A DNA stretch of 64,000 nt from Candidatus Amoebophilus asiaticus 5a2 (lineage in GTDB: Bacteria; Bacteroidota; Bacteroidia; Cytophagales; Amoebophilaceae), in contig NC_010830.1 of assembly GCF_000020565.1 (NCBI RefSeq), forward strand, positions 662,001-726,000, given 5' to 3'. The notes under the pieces were generated by a model that was given only the letters and a program-made list of their open reading frames with translations, was not told where the DNA came from and did no database searches. Below, piece after piece: positions 20,187-28,877 of the stretch (positions are counted from its first letter, which is position 1; every line of letters begins with the position of its first letter). The position numbers and the translations under genes are program-made.

Positions 20187-21100
20187 TAGAGTTCTTCCGA
20201 AACTTAACATAAAAGTTCATAGTTATAAATTCCAGCAATAAGATTAAAGCGTAGCCCAAATCTTTTTCTCCTATTTCTGTAACGCTCCGCTAAAATTTTA
20301 AACCGCTTGAGCATACCAATTATATGCTCGCTAAGGACCCTTTGGCTGGCTAATTGCTGATTACTCCTCTTATCGGCTTTGGTCAAAGGATGCTTTTTAC
20401 TGCGTTTTTTAGGCATAAGCGATTTGTCATGTAGCCTCTTTAACCCTTGATAGCCTGTATCTACTATGGCTTGACTATGCTGGCTTATATGTACCTTAGA
20501 TTCCTTAAACAAGCGAAAGTCATGCCGCTTTCCATTTGAAAAACTACTACATATTATGGCTCGCGTTTGCTTATCGACAACTAGTTGCGTCTTTAGTGTA
20601 TGTCGTTTCTTTTTACCTGAGTAGTAATATCGCTGCTTTTTTTAGGCCGCTCAATGGGGCTCTCTGTAGCATCTATTAAGATTACTGCATATTCCATATC
20701 GCTTTTTAACAATGCTTTACGGCCTGGTAAAGTGAATTGACCACTTTTAATTAACGCCTCTTCAATAAAACGGATGGTATAATAGCAATTACTCTCACTT
20801 ATTCCATAACTTTTTGAAATATGGAAGTATGTGCGGTATCCTCTTAAATATTCTAAAGTCATTAAAAACATTTGTTCACAACTCAGTTTATTAGGCCGCC
20901 CTACTTTAGCTTTCTTTGTTTGAATGGCTTTCTGTATGATAGCTAACATTTTGGCAAAGGTCTCAGCCTTTACGCCTGTTAAGCGACGGAATTCTTCTGG
21001 CTTTAAGGTTTTTAGATGACTGTTTTCCATTAATCTTTCTGTTTTTTTTATCCCTAATTTATACATTTATGCTTATTCCTTAGGTTTCAGAAGATCTCTA
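20187..21100 (-). mobile_element. IS5-family element (IS427-like, TA target) with imperfect 19-bp inverted ends
   Basis: The ends GAGTTCTTCCGAAACTTAA (20189-20207) and TTAGGTTTCAGAAGATCTC (21080-21098) are inverted repeats with a few mismatches. Both are flanked by TA (20187-20188 and 21099-21100), consistent with the TA duplication of the IS427 branch of IS5. The single transposase reads leftward. The same end structure (TA then GA...) occurs in the element at 48444-49420 and in the MITEs, although the end sequences differ. Confidence 0.75.
20204..21066 (-). pseudogene. IS5-family transposase split by a frameshift
   Basis: The first part (21066 to 20593) encodes the helical N-terminal domain (FRRLTGVKAETFAKML, LSCEQMFLMTLEYLRGY) and the first catalytic aspartate in AVILIDATESPIERP. 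It then leaves frame in a run of seven A. The other frame continues at once with QRYYYSGKKKRHTLKTQLV, HDFRLFKESK, the second aspartate in AIVDTGYQGLKRLH and the C-terminal ...SEHIIGMLKRFKILAE, ending at 20204. One extra A restores PKKKQRYY. The split could be simple decay or recoding/slippage on the A7 run. Confidence 0.85.
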
Positions 21101-21218
21101 ATGCCGATAAAAGACACTATCCGAATGGAGGACTCATTGAAAATGACATAAATAAAACAATTAATAATGCCTTTACCAAGCCACTAGACATCTAGTATAG
21201 ATAGTTTTTTCCGCTTTG

Positions 21219-22824
21219 TCAGTAAGGAATATAATTCTCTAAAATATACTCTATGGCAGCATTACGATTTTTTTTAAATCCTAATATTCCATATTTAAGC
21301 CCTTGTACTTTTAAATAGCAGGCCCAGCGGTTTCCTTTATATACTTCTTCTTCAAGCCAATCTTGTAATTGAGTGAGATCTTTTATATAACCATATTTAC
21401 CCCAAGTAAGCCCTTCTATTTTTCGCTCAATAGCTTGCTCGTTGCCTTGTATAATTAATGACTCATTGAAATCTACAGCAGCTTGGAGATCCTGCCCATA
21501 GCCATACTCGCCCTGAGTAAGCCCCTCTATTTTCCGCTCAATAGCTTGCTCGTTGTCTTGCTCAACCAGAGCTTCATTAAAAGTAACAGCAGTTTCTGGA
21601 TCTTTCTCATAGCCATACCTACCATAAGCAAGCCCCCCCTATTTTTCGCTTAATAGCTTGCTCGTTGCCTTGTTCAACTAAAGAATCATTTAAAGCAGCA
21701 GTTTCTGAATCCCCCTCATAGTTATACTTACCATCCGTAAACCCCTCTATTTTTCGCTTAACAGCTTGCTCGTTGCCCTTATCAACTAAAGAATCATTAA
21801 AGGTAATAGCAAATTGTAGATTCTTCTTATAGCCATACCTACCATAAACAAGCCCCTCTATTTTCCTCTGGATAGCACTCTCATTACCTTGTGTAACCAA
21901 GAGATCATTCAAAGCAATAAACGTTGAGCGGTTGCGTTTATAATATCGCCATTTACTATAAAGAAGGCTCTTTATTTGTTGTTTAATAGCTTTCTGGTTG
22001 CCTTGTTCTACTAAAGAGTTAATAAATTTAGCGGCAGCTTTCGGACTTTTATCATAGCCATACTCACCCTTAGTAAGGCCATCTATTTTCCATAAAATAG
22101 CTTGCTGGTTGCCTTGTTTTACTAAAGAGTTGATGAAGCTAACGGCAGCTTTTGGTTGCTTCTCATAGATATAATTACCATAAACAAATCCTCTTATTTT
22201 TCTTTGAATAGCTCGCTGATTACCGCGTTCAACTAATAACTCATTAACATTCATAGCAGCTTCTGGATCTTCCTCATAACAACTATACTTCTTACCATAA
22301 GAAAGTTTATGTATTATATTTCCTATACGTTTTTCATTACCCTGAGCTGCATATTCTTCTATTATTCCTGGTTTCCACCAGTCATAACGTTCCATTAATA
22401 ATTCTCGGTAGGTACAAAATGGATGCTGTTCACTGAGTTTATGTTTGTATACTAGTTGATTGATGGTGGTAAGATCAGACAGAGTGTTAATATGCACTCG
22501 CAGTATATGCTTCTTTGCTTGATCTTTGGTAGCCTCACTAACTGGATAGTCTCCATGAATAGATAAGCGTAGAGCTCTCCATAAAGAAGGATCTTCACTT
22601 AATATTTACCAACGTTTGCATACCTGACTTGCTTGTAAAATATCTTTGACAGATAGCTCACTAAAAACTTGTAGCATAACTTCATCAGGTAATTCTATTG
22701 TCTCTTCTATATCCTTACTTGCATCATGTTCAACACTATCTTTCATTGCTGGAGAGTTAAGTTTAGTCCGGCAGGAAGCTAGCACTAAGCTCATGACAAA
22801 AAATATAACTACTGATTTATACAT
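21219..22824 (-). pseudogene. F-box lipoprotein with about ten 37-residue repeats, broken twice
   Basis: The start at 22824 gives a lipoprotein signal peptide (lipobox LASC, then CRTKLNSPAM) and an F-box (LPDEVMLQVFSELSVKDIL...QVCKRW). A TAA at 22606-22608 interrupts the frame. The same frame resumes directly with ILSEDPSLWRALRLS and continues into repeats of about 37 residues (consensus N-x-x-AIxxKIxGLxYGxYxYxKxPxAAxxFNxSLVxQG). At 21633-21639 a run of seven G causes a +1 shift, and three further repeats plus a C-terminal tail follow in the new frame to TGA at 21219-21221. I do not know the repeat family; it recalls Sel1-like solenoids but lacks their signature. Either lesion alone would disable it. 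Confidence 0.7.
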
Positions 22825-23699
22825 AGCTATTATTTAAAATGGGTAGCAATGAACAAAATTGCTAGCTTTTCAAATCAACAAAGCTTTATTAACTAGCAAC
22901 TTTAGCTAATTATTTAAAGAGCAATATTGAATTGGCTAAATTTTACTAGAATATAAATGCGAATCTGAGACTGGTGAAGGGTTAGCTACCCATCGTTAGG
23001 TAATTTATGGTTAAAATCAATGCTTATACAGTACATATTATTAATGATAAATGGAAGAAGAGGAAACGGTATATTTATTCTCCTATACGTGGATTAAGGG
23101 TAAAATCCTTGTCAATTGATGGCAGATATTCAATTTTTTTAGTGTTAAAGTATCCTTTCCAAATTAGCACGGTTCAATTAAAGCTACTGCTGCTTGGCGC
23201 GTTAATCCTATAGTTACCAGTTGATACACTTACCTTTTTAACATTCTAAGCAAATTTTAATATTGAATTTAAAATTACATGGTTGTTTCTTTACACACAA
23301 CTATAAGTAATAAATTGTTATTGGTGTAGTTTATGAGCAATCTAATCTTTAACATGTTCTAGCTTTTATTATGAGCTCTGCTAATTCTCCTTGAGATAAG
23401 TTGGCTAGTTTTATGGATGTCTATATGTACAGAAATGGCTTTTTGGATATTATAGAGGGCCTAAAAATATTACTAATCTTCTATATGATTTTTATGAAGT
23501 TTGCTGATAGGTAATTTAGGCAATTATGTTCTTAACTTATACATAATATTTACTAATTTATGACAAAATTTATGCATAATTAATACTTAAATGTATATAA
23601 AATTCTTGACTAATATGTTGTTTTAGGGGCTTAACTATATTAAATTATATAAAAAGGACCAACCATAATACCTAGTTTTTCATCTAACCCTATCTATCC
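22825..23699. other. Long AT-rich intergenic region, no supported gene
   Basis: About 875 bases. A 68-codon frame at 23007-23213 is basic/hydrophobic without family features and is not called. A few minus-strand peptide-like segments near 23350-23440 (LANLSQGELAELIIKAR) could be a dead gene end, but stops surround them. No RNA gene or repeat was seen. Confidence 0.4.
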
Positions 23700-25376
23700 A
23701 TGTGTAAACTTACCAAAACAACTCAATATATACATTTTAAACCAAAAATTTTAAGTTTTTTTCCCTATCTAAGTATTCTTGTATTGGTGCTAATACTGGC
23801 ATCTTACAAATCTCCACAAAAAAAACAGGTCCTTATTATTGGAGGAGGCCCGTCTGGGTTAGTAGCTGCAAAATCAGCTCTAGAATGTGGCTTAGAACCA
23901 ATAGTATTAGAGAAAGATAATGTTATAGGAGGAGCTTGGAAGCCACACAAAGGACTTATGTGGAATTCTATGACAACAAACAGCTCACGGTATACAACCA
24001 TGTTTTCAGATTTCCCCTGGCAACCAGGCACAGCTGATTTTCCTAATCAGCGCGATGTTCATAATTATTTGGTTGCTTATGCTGACAAATTTGGAATTAC
24101 CAAACATATACACCTAGAGAGTGAAGTTCTCCACGTAAAGCGATCACAAAAAAAGTGGCAAGTTACTTGGAAAGAGGTAGGTAAGAAGAAGCAACAGAAA
24201 TTTGATTTTGTTATTGTAGCTACAGGTATGTTTTCTAAACCTTATATGCCCCATTTAAAAGGCATGGAGGAGTTCAAAGGTAAAATCATTCATAGTAAAG
24301 ATTATAAATCTCCAGAAGCATTTGAACATAAACGAGTTGTTATAGTAGGAGGGGCTTATAGTGGTAGCCAAATTGCTACAGACATTTCTAAAAATGTAAG
24401 TTATGTGCTCAACGTTATCAGTCGTCCTATGTACATACTACAGCGCTATATCAAAGCCCATCCAAATGGCTCTGAAATGCCAGTAGATTTTACTTTTTAT
24501 AATCGAGAAGAAAAGATAAATGAACTAAATCTTACTGTACAAGAAAAAAATAGAAGAGCTCATAAATTCTATAGTGAACTTTGTCATAACCAAGCCAATA
24601 TTTGTAAATTATTAGCCATAGATCCTAATACTGGCTCTTCACCTTATGTAACTATTTCAGACACTTATTTAGAAGATATTCAGGCAGGAAGAGTAGAAGT
24701 TACCCTTAATAAAATTGCTAGATTAGATAAAGAAGGTATTGTATTTAATAATGGTGAACGACAACCTGCTGATGTGATTATATTCTGTACAGGGTATCAA
24801 CTTGACTTGTCTTTTTTAGACCCTGTTATACAAAAAGAATTGACTTTTTCTCCAGAAGACCGTTTACAGCCAGTATTATTACATAAAAATGTTTTACACC
24901 CTAAACTACCTAATATGGCTTTTGTAGGAATCTACCGAGGAACTTATTGGGGTGTTATGGAGTTACAAGCACGCTGGGCCAATATGATATTTGGTGAAAT
25001 GTTGCCGCTTCCTTCTACAAAAACTATGTTAGAAGGCATTAGCCATGAGTTAGTTATTAGAACACAAAAGCCAAGACCACAATTTCCTCACGATACTTAT
25101 GCTGAGTTACTTGAAGATCTAGGTAAAGAAATTGGAGTCCTTCCTAATATGAATGCTTTAAAACTAGAAGATCCTCAACTATATGAAGAAATGATGAAAA
25201 CTCCTATCATACCAGCTCATTATAGATTAACTGGCTTTGGTAAGAATCCTGCTGTAGCTAGACAAATTATTGATGAACTCTACCAGTTTATGCAAAAAGA
25301 TAATGTCCACAAACAAGCAGAAGTTTTCCCAACTGCTGGTAATACAGATAATATAGAAGGTGCTATAAACTTATAA
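23700..25376 (+). CDS. Flavin-containing monooxygenase-like NAD(P)/FAD oxidoreductase
   Basis: A 558-residue protein. Residues 18-38 form one hydrophobic helix (IIe/Leu/Val-rich, ending LILASYK), either a membrane anchor or an uncleaved signal. FAD binds at VLIIGGGPSGLVAAKSA (about residue 43), the FMO fingerprint region is EFKGKIIHSKDYKSPE, and the second Rossmann site for NADPH is RVVIVGGAYSGSQIATDIS. FATGY-like FCTGYQLDLS follows. The family adds oxygen to soft nucleophiles such as amines and sulphides; the substrate here is unknown. No operon partners. FMO proteins are frequent in eukaryotes, and transfer is possible but not shown. Confidence 0.87.
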   Translation: MCKLTKTTQYIHFKPKILSFFPYLSILVLVLILASYKSPQKKQVLIIGGGPSGLVAAKSALECGLEPIVLEKDNVIGGAWKPHKGLMWNSMTTNSSRYTTMFSDFPWQPGTADFPNQRDVHNYLVAYADKFGITKHIHLESEVLHVKRSQKKWQVTWKEVGKKKQQKFDFVIVATGMFSKPYMPHLKGMEEFKGKIIHSKDYKSPEAFEHKRVVIVGGAYSGSQIATDISKNVSYVLNVISRPMYILQRYIKAHPNGSEMPVDFTFYNREEKINELNLTVQEKNRRAHKFYSELCHNQANICKLLAIDPNTGSSPYVTISDTYLEDIQAGRVEVTLNKIARLDKEGIVFNNGERQPADVIIFCTGYQLDLSFLDPVIQKELTFSPEDRLQPVLLHKNVLHPKLPNMAFVGIYRGTYWGVMELQARWANMIFGEMLPLPSTKTMLEGISHELVIRTQKPRPQFPHDTYAELLEDLGKEIGVLPNMNALKLEDPQLYEEMMKTPIIPAHYRLTGFGKNPAVARQIIDELYQFMQKDNVHKQAEVFPTAGNTDNIEGAINL

Positions 25377-25400
25377 TGGGTTGTTTATTAGGTGCTCTAT

Positions 25401-25431
25401 AGGGAAGATATAATACGCTTGTATCTTCCCT
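25401..25431 (+). terminator. Hairpin terminator after the monooxygenase gene
   Basis: AGGGAAGATA (25401-25410) pairs perfectly with TATCTTCCCT (25422-25431) around an 11-base loop, 24 bases after the stop codon. The downstream tract is only moderately T-rich (GTATTATTT). Confidence 0.6.
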
Positions 25432-25762
25432 GTATTATTTAGATAATCTGCTCAATACATATTAATCTAATCCATACAGTTTGTATATAATCCAATTAAA
25501 CGTAGAATTCTATTAAATATCTTAATATTACGGAGACATGATTAACAGGATTATCCAGTACAATTATCAATTTTACCCTCTTTGAGTTTCCTGTTAAGTT
25601 CTAATAGGGAATGCCGTTTGCCAAGATATCTTGTATATCTGTGCCACAGTCCTTAGCAAAACAGCATTCTATACTTAAACTCTTGTATCAATCCCACCCG
25701 TTTACAATTGGATGCTTTCTCTTCAATCTAAATCTTTAATTGAATGGGGAGCTTATATATAA
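25432..25762. other. Intergenic stretch, no gene seen
   Basis: About 330 AT-rich bases between the terminator and the MITE. No open frame or structure was recognised. Confidence 0.45.
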
Positions 25763-25944
25763 TAGAGCCGCTGCGAAACAGAAAATTGATAAAACTATTG
25801 GATTTTTGAGAGATAAATTTACTATCTACAAAAAATCAACCTACCTTTTTTATACTTTAAATGCCTATTTTTATTTTTTGTGTTCTCTAAATTGTGAAAA
25901 ATACTCCTCTGTTTTTTTATAACAGTTGTTTCGCAGCAGGTCTA
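25763..25944. repeat. 182-bp MITE, copy 1
   Basis: A non-coding repeat bounded by inverted ends TAGAGCCGCTGCGAAACA (25763-25780) and TGTTTCGCAGCAGGTCTA (25927-25944). It is exactly as long as, and clearly similar along its whole length to, the copy at 50581-50762. The outer TA plus GA(C/G)CCGCTGCGAAA ends resemble those of the IS5-type element at 48444-49420 (GATCTGCTGCGAAA), so it is probably a non-autonomous derivative mobilised by a related transposase. A 60-codon frame inside is a by-product. Confidence 0.85.
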
Positions 25945-26010
25945 ATGTATAACATGTATTAGTTCCTGGCACATGTGCTTCACATACAATTATTAGAAAC
26001 AGCAAAAAAA

Positions 26011-27957
26011 TTATTTACTTTTCAAGTATTTCTGCAAATAAAATAAGGGAAGATCTCTCTTCTTATACTGCTCAAAAACACGATTAATATCACTTGGGGT
26101 ACACATTATATTTGATACATAAAATGGAACTTCTTGATCATTCATTTTTTCAAAAAAAATAATTAAAGGATCTATTTTCTTTTCATATTCTTTTTTAATT
26201 AAAACAGGCAATTCCCTAGGCGATAGCTCTTTCGGCAGTTTAGTATATATCTCTTCTTCTACAAAGCTAGGGATTGTTAGCTGATCTTCTTCTATACATA
26301 ATAATTTATTTATAATGTCCTGCCACATCTTTCTAGGTCTGGAAAGCCGTAAGTCAGCTTTACTTTTCTTTATATATAAAAGTATGGTATTTGCACAAAG
26401 CGTCTGCAGACTGTAGGGTAGTTTAGAATACATAATATTTTTTGCGGCCAGTAGAGATATGGGACATAATTCCTTCTTTGTAAGCCAAGGATTTTGAGTT
26501 ACACTTATTTTTAAGCTTACATCATTATTTAAAATAGAACTAGGAAGAGTCTGTAAACGATTACTCGAGATATCAAGCTTACGTAAGTGCTTTAGCTTAT
26601 CTATAGAATAAGGTAGAAAGGTAATTCTATTACAACTTAAATCAAGTTCACATAAGTTTGTAAGACGCTCTATGCAAACAGGAAATTCTTCAAATTTATT
26701 GTTAGATAGATTTAATTTTTTTAGCCCTGTAAGTAGTGTGCTAAAATAGGCAGGTAGCCTACTTAAGTTATTAAAGGTTAAGCTAAGTTCCTCTAAACTA
26801 GTACATTGATTAATGTAGGGGGCAAGTCTAATATCTCTTCCTTGTAGATGCAAGGAACGCATAGACAGTTGATGGCAATTTATATAATGAAATATACCTG
26901 CCATTATATTATCAGGTGTCTCTATACTATAAAATCCACTGTACTTTAACATGTCTGAATTAATATCAATTTTACAAGGATTAATCAAAAGCATACGCCA
27001 ATACTCAGAAGCCCCTATATTTACAAATAGTTTCTTCCACGAATCTTGAGAACTATTTATGGTAAGGTTCACTAATAAAGCTAATATATGAAGCTTTTCT
27101 TTAGCTTCTCTATTTCCTTGTTTGCTAGCCCTTCTAAGCCACTTCATTGCTTTCTGGTTGTTTTTGGAAACCCCTTCTCCTTTAAAAAATAAAAGTCCTA
27201 ACTCATATTGTGCTTTGTTGTGCCCTTTTTTAGCAGCTATTGTAAAGCATTCGGCTGCCTTTGCCTCATCTTTTTCTTGGTCATCATAATAAAACTGCAT
27301 GCCTAGTTTATAGTTGTGCTCGGCAATAGCTCTATTTTTTCTGATTTTCTCTTCCTTAAGGGTGTACTTTAACAACCATAGTGATTCTTTTGCATATTTA
27401 TCACCCTGTTCACTAGCTTTCTTAAGATAACCAAGTGCTATTGTTGCATCTTTCTCCACGTATTCTCCATCCATATACATTATTCCAATTTTGTGTTGGG
27501 CTTTTGCATAACCTTGCTCGGCAACCTCTTTGAAGATTTCATATGCTTCTTGGTAATCTTTTGTGTTATAATAGCGAATGCCTGTTATGTACTGTTCATA
27601 CAACTCTTTTTCGGTTATATGTTTTTCTTCCTTTTGTACAGCAGACAAGTTTTGTTTTGGATAGCAATAGTTTGAGGGACTCTGATCACATTCCAAGTGT
27701 ACAGAAGAGGTGTTCGAATATTTATTGTATGCTATTGGAGGGGATGAGTTTATATTATGAAAACTAATTAAAGCGACACTTTCATTTGGAGTAGTGCCAT
27801 CTATAGGTACTATATTCGGTTCAAGGGAAGTCTTATTTTTTTTCTCTTCAGTATTAGGCCTAGGGATATTATTTTCTTTACAGCTCTCTAATAGCAAGAG
27901 GATTAATAATAAATGAATAACTACTTTTGTGTTTTGTCTGAAAGAATTATACATCAT
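26011..27957 (-). CDS. Lipoprotein with Sel1-like and leucine-rich repeats
   Basis: A 648-residue lipoprotein. The signal peptide ends at lipobox LESC, followed by CKENNIPRP (the shared NxP feature). Residues about 120-290 hold four to five Sel1-like repeats (EQGYAKAQHKIGIMYMDGE, KKGHNKAQYELGLLFFKGE). Residues about 365-485 hold leucine-rich repeats (LKKLNLSNNKFEEFP, LCELDLSCNRITFLP, LRKLDISSNRLQTLP). The last 160 residues are helical and unrecognised. Both repeat types mediate protein contacts and are typical of host-directed proteins in intracellular bacteria. No enzymatic motif is seen. The second Met codon could equally be the start. The MITE lies just downstream. Confidence 0.85.
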   Translation of the reverse strand: MMYNSFRQNTKVVIHLLLILLLLESCKENNIPRPNTEEKKNKTSLEPNIVPIDGTTPNESVALISFHNINSSPPIAYNKYSNTSSVHLECDQSPSNYCYPKQNLSAVQKEEKHITEKELYEQYITGIRYYNTKDYQEAYEIFKEVAEQGYAKAQHKIGIMYMDGEYVEKDATIALGYLKKASEQGDKYAKESLWLLKYTLKEEKIRKNRAIAEHNYKLGMQFYYDDQEKDEAKAAECFTIAAKKGHNKAQYELGLLFFKGEGVSKNNQKAMKWLRRASKQGNREAKEKLHILALLVNLTINSSQDSWKKLFVNIGASEYWRMLLINPCKIDINSDMLKYSGFYSIETPDNIMAGIFHYINCHQLSMRSLHLQGRDIRLAPYINQCTSLEELSLTFNNLSRLPAYFSTLLTGLKKLNLSNNKFEEFPVCIERLTNLCELDLSCNRITFLPYSIDKLKHLRKLDISSNRLQTLPSSILNNDVSLKISVTQNPWLTKKELCPISLLAAKNIMYSKLPYSLQTLCANTILLYIKKSKADLRLSRPRKMWQDIINKLLCIEEDQLTIPSFVEEEIYTKLPKELSPRELPVLIKKEYEKKIDPLIIFFEKMNDQEVPFYVSNIMCTPSDINRVFEQYKKRDLPLFYLQKYLKSK

Positions 27958-28132
27958 TATGATTAAATTAAAATGAAGGAATTTAATTTTCTATCTCATA
28001 AATGATATAACTCATATATATGAGTATGGCTTTAAAGTTACAACTAGTTCCTTATATTACAATAAATGATCCTGTTGCAAATAGGAGGTAGCGGGATTAA
28101 CTTAAGTAAATTAAGAAAGACAAATGAATAGA

Positions 28133-28220
28133 TGTTTGATCCCTAATAGTTATGGTTATATTAGTAGTGATATTATTAAGGATAAAAACCAAGCTAAAAA
28201 ATTATGGGACATTACATAAA
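28133..28220 (+). mobile_element. Solo end of an IS481-type element
   Basis: This stretch starts TGTTTGATCCCTAATAGTTA and closely follows the right end of the complete IS481 element, read inward from 50441 on the minus strand (TGTTTGGTCCCCAATAATTA...), including the shared stretch AAGCTAAAAAATTATGGGAC. Similarity fades after about 88 bases. No transposase remains, so it is a deletion relic. Confidence 0.7.
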
Positions 28221-28236
28221 TGATTTAGTACTCATG

Positions 28237-28265
28237 GGGGCTATTTCGTAGAACGAAATAGCCCC
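28237..28265. repeat. Perfect 13-bp hairpin
   Basis: GGGGCTATTTCGT (28237-28249) and ACGAAATAGCCCC (28253-28265) are perfectly complementary around the loop AGA. No T-run follows on either strand side I examined, so a plain intrinsic terminator is uncertain. It lies just beyond the IS481 relic. Confidence 0.6.
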
Positions 28266-28654
28266 AGGAAACCTGCTTGAAGCAAATAATCAAGCTAATT
28301 GTTATTGAGATGAAAGATTTATAGGGTTAATTGTGTGATTCGCATACGTAGTTACCATTTAAATGCCAGGTTAACTTAGAACTAGCTATTTATATTTGGC
28401 TTTATAAAAATTCTTTTAATCTTTACTTTTAACTGTATTTTCAGCCATTTTTTAGTGAGCAAAAACCCTTTTATAGCTAAAAAGTTTTTATTTCATCTTA
28501 CACCCCTGTGGTAATAATGTATGCGAATCATACAGGTTAATTTGAAAAGGCAACTTTAGGCCGGTTTACTGTATGGTTTACTCTAATCGCTACTTTGCTC
28601 TATTTATAGTAAGAAGCTGTTCACCTCGTCGATCACTTCGCTTCCGAACACTTG

Positions 28655-28688
28655 GGAGAATAAACAAAAGTTTATTCTCCTTTATCTT
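28655..28688. terminator. Hairpin terminator downstream of the F-box/LRR lipoprotein
   Basis: GGAGAATAAAC (28655-28665), loop AAAA, GTTTATTCTCC (28670-28680), then a T-rich tract (TTTATCTTTTTT). A perfect 11-bp stem with a following T-tract fits an intrinsic terminator reading rightward; the A-rich flank on the other side is weaker. No rightward gene precedes it within 2 kb, so its role is unclear. Confidence 0.5.
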
Positions 28689-28877
28689 TTTTGATAATTT
28701 ATAGTTTATAAAAGGTTAAAAGTTAAATTTAGGTCCTTGGGTATCTTTATAGTTTCTTAACATGCTATAAATTTTCTCTTATAATTATAAATCCTCACTC
28801 TCTATTCATCTGCCTACCCCGGTTCAGATACTAGGTATTATGCAGGGCTTTCTCTTTGATTAGTTACTATTCTCCTC

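Larger units (their letters stand above)
27958..28877. other. Intergenic region with an IS481 end remnant and hairpins
   Basis: About 920 bases without a gene. Within it lie a degenerate IS481 terminus (28133-28220), a perfect 13-bp hairpin (28237-28265) and a terminator-like hairpin (28655-28680), all listed separately. The remainder is AT-rich with no recognised content. Confidence 0.55.

Noticed and set aside
23007-23213. 68-codon plus-strand frame
   Set aside because: No family pattern, no upstream signals, and it lies in AT-rich non-coding sequence.
25740-25922. 60-codon frame and its partner at 50624-50878
   Set aside because: The first is read through MITE copy 1. The second begins inside MITE copy 2 and runs into an unrelated downstream remnant. 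The MITE ends explain the sequence better than a gene does.
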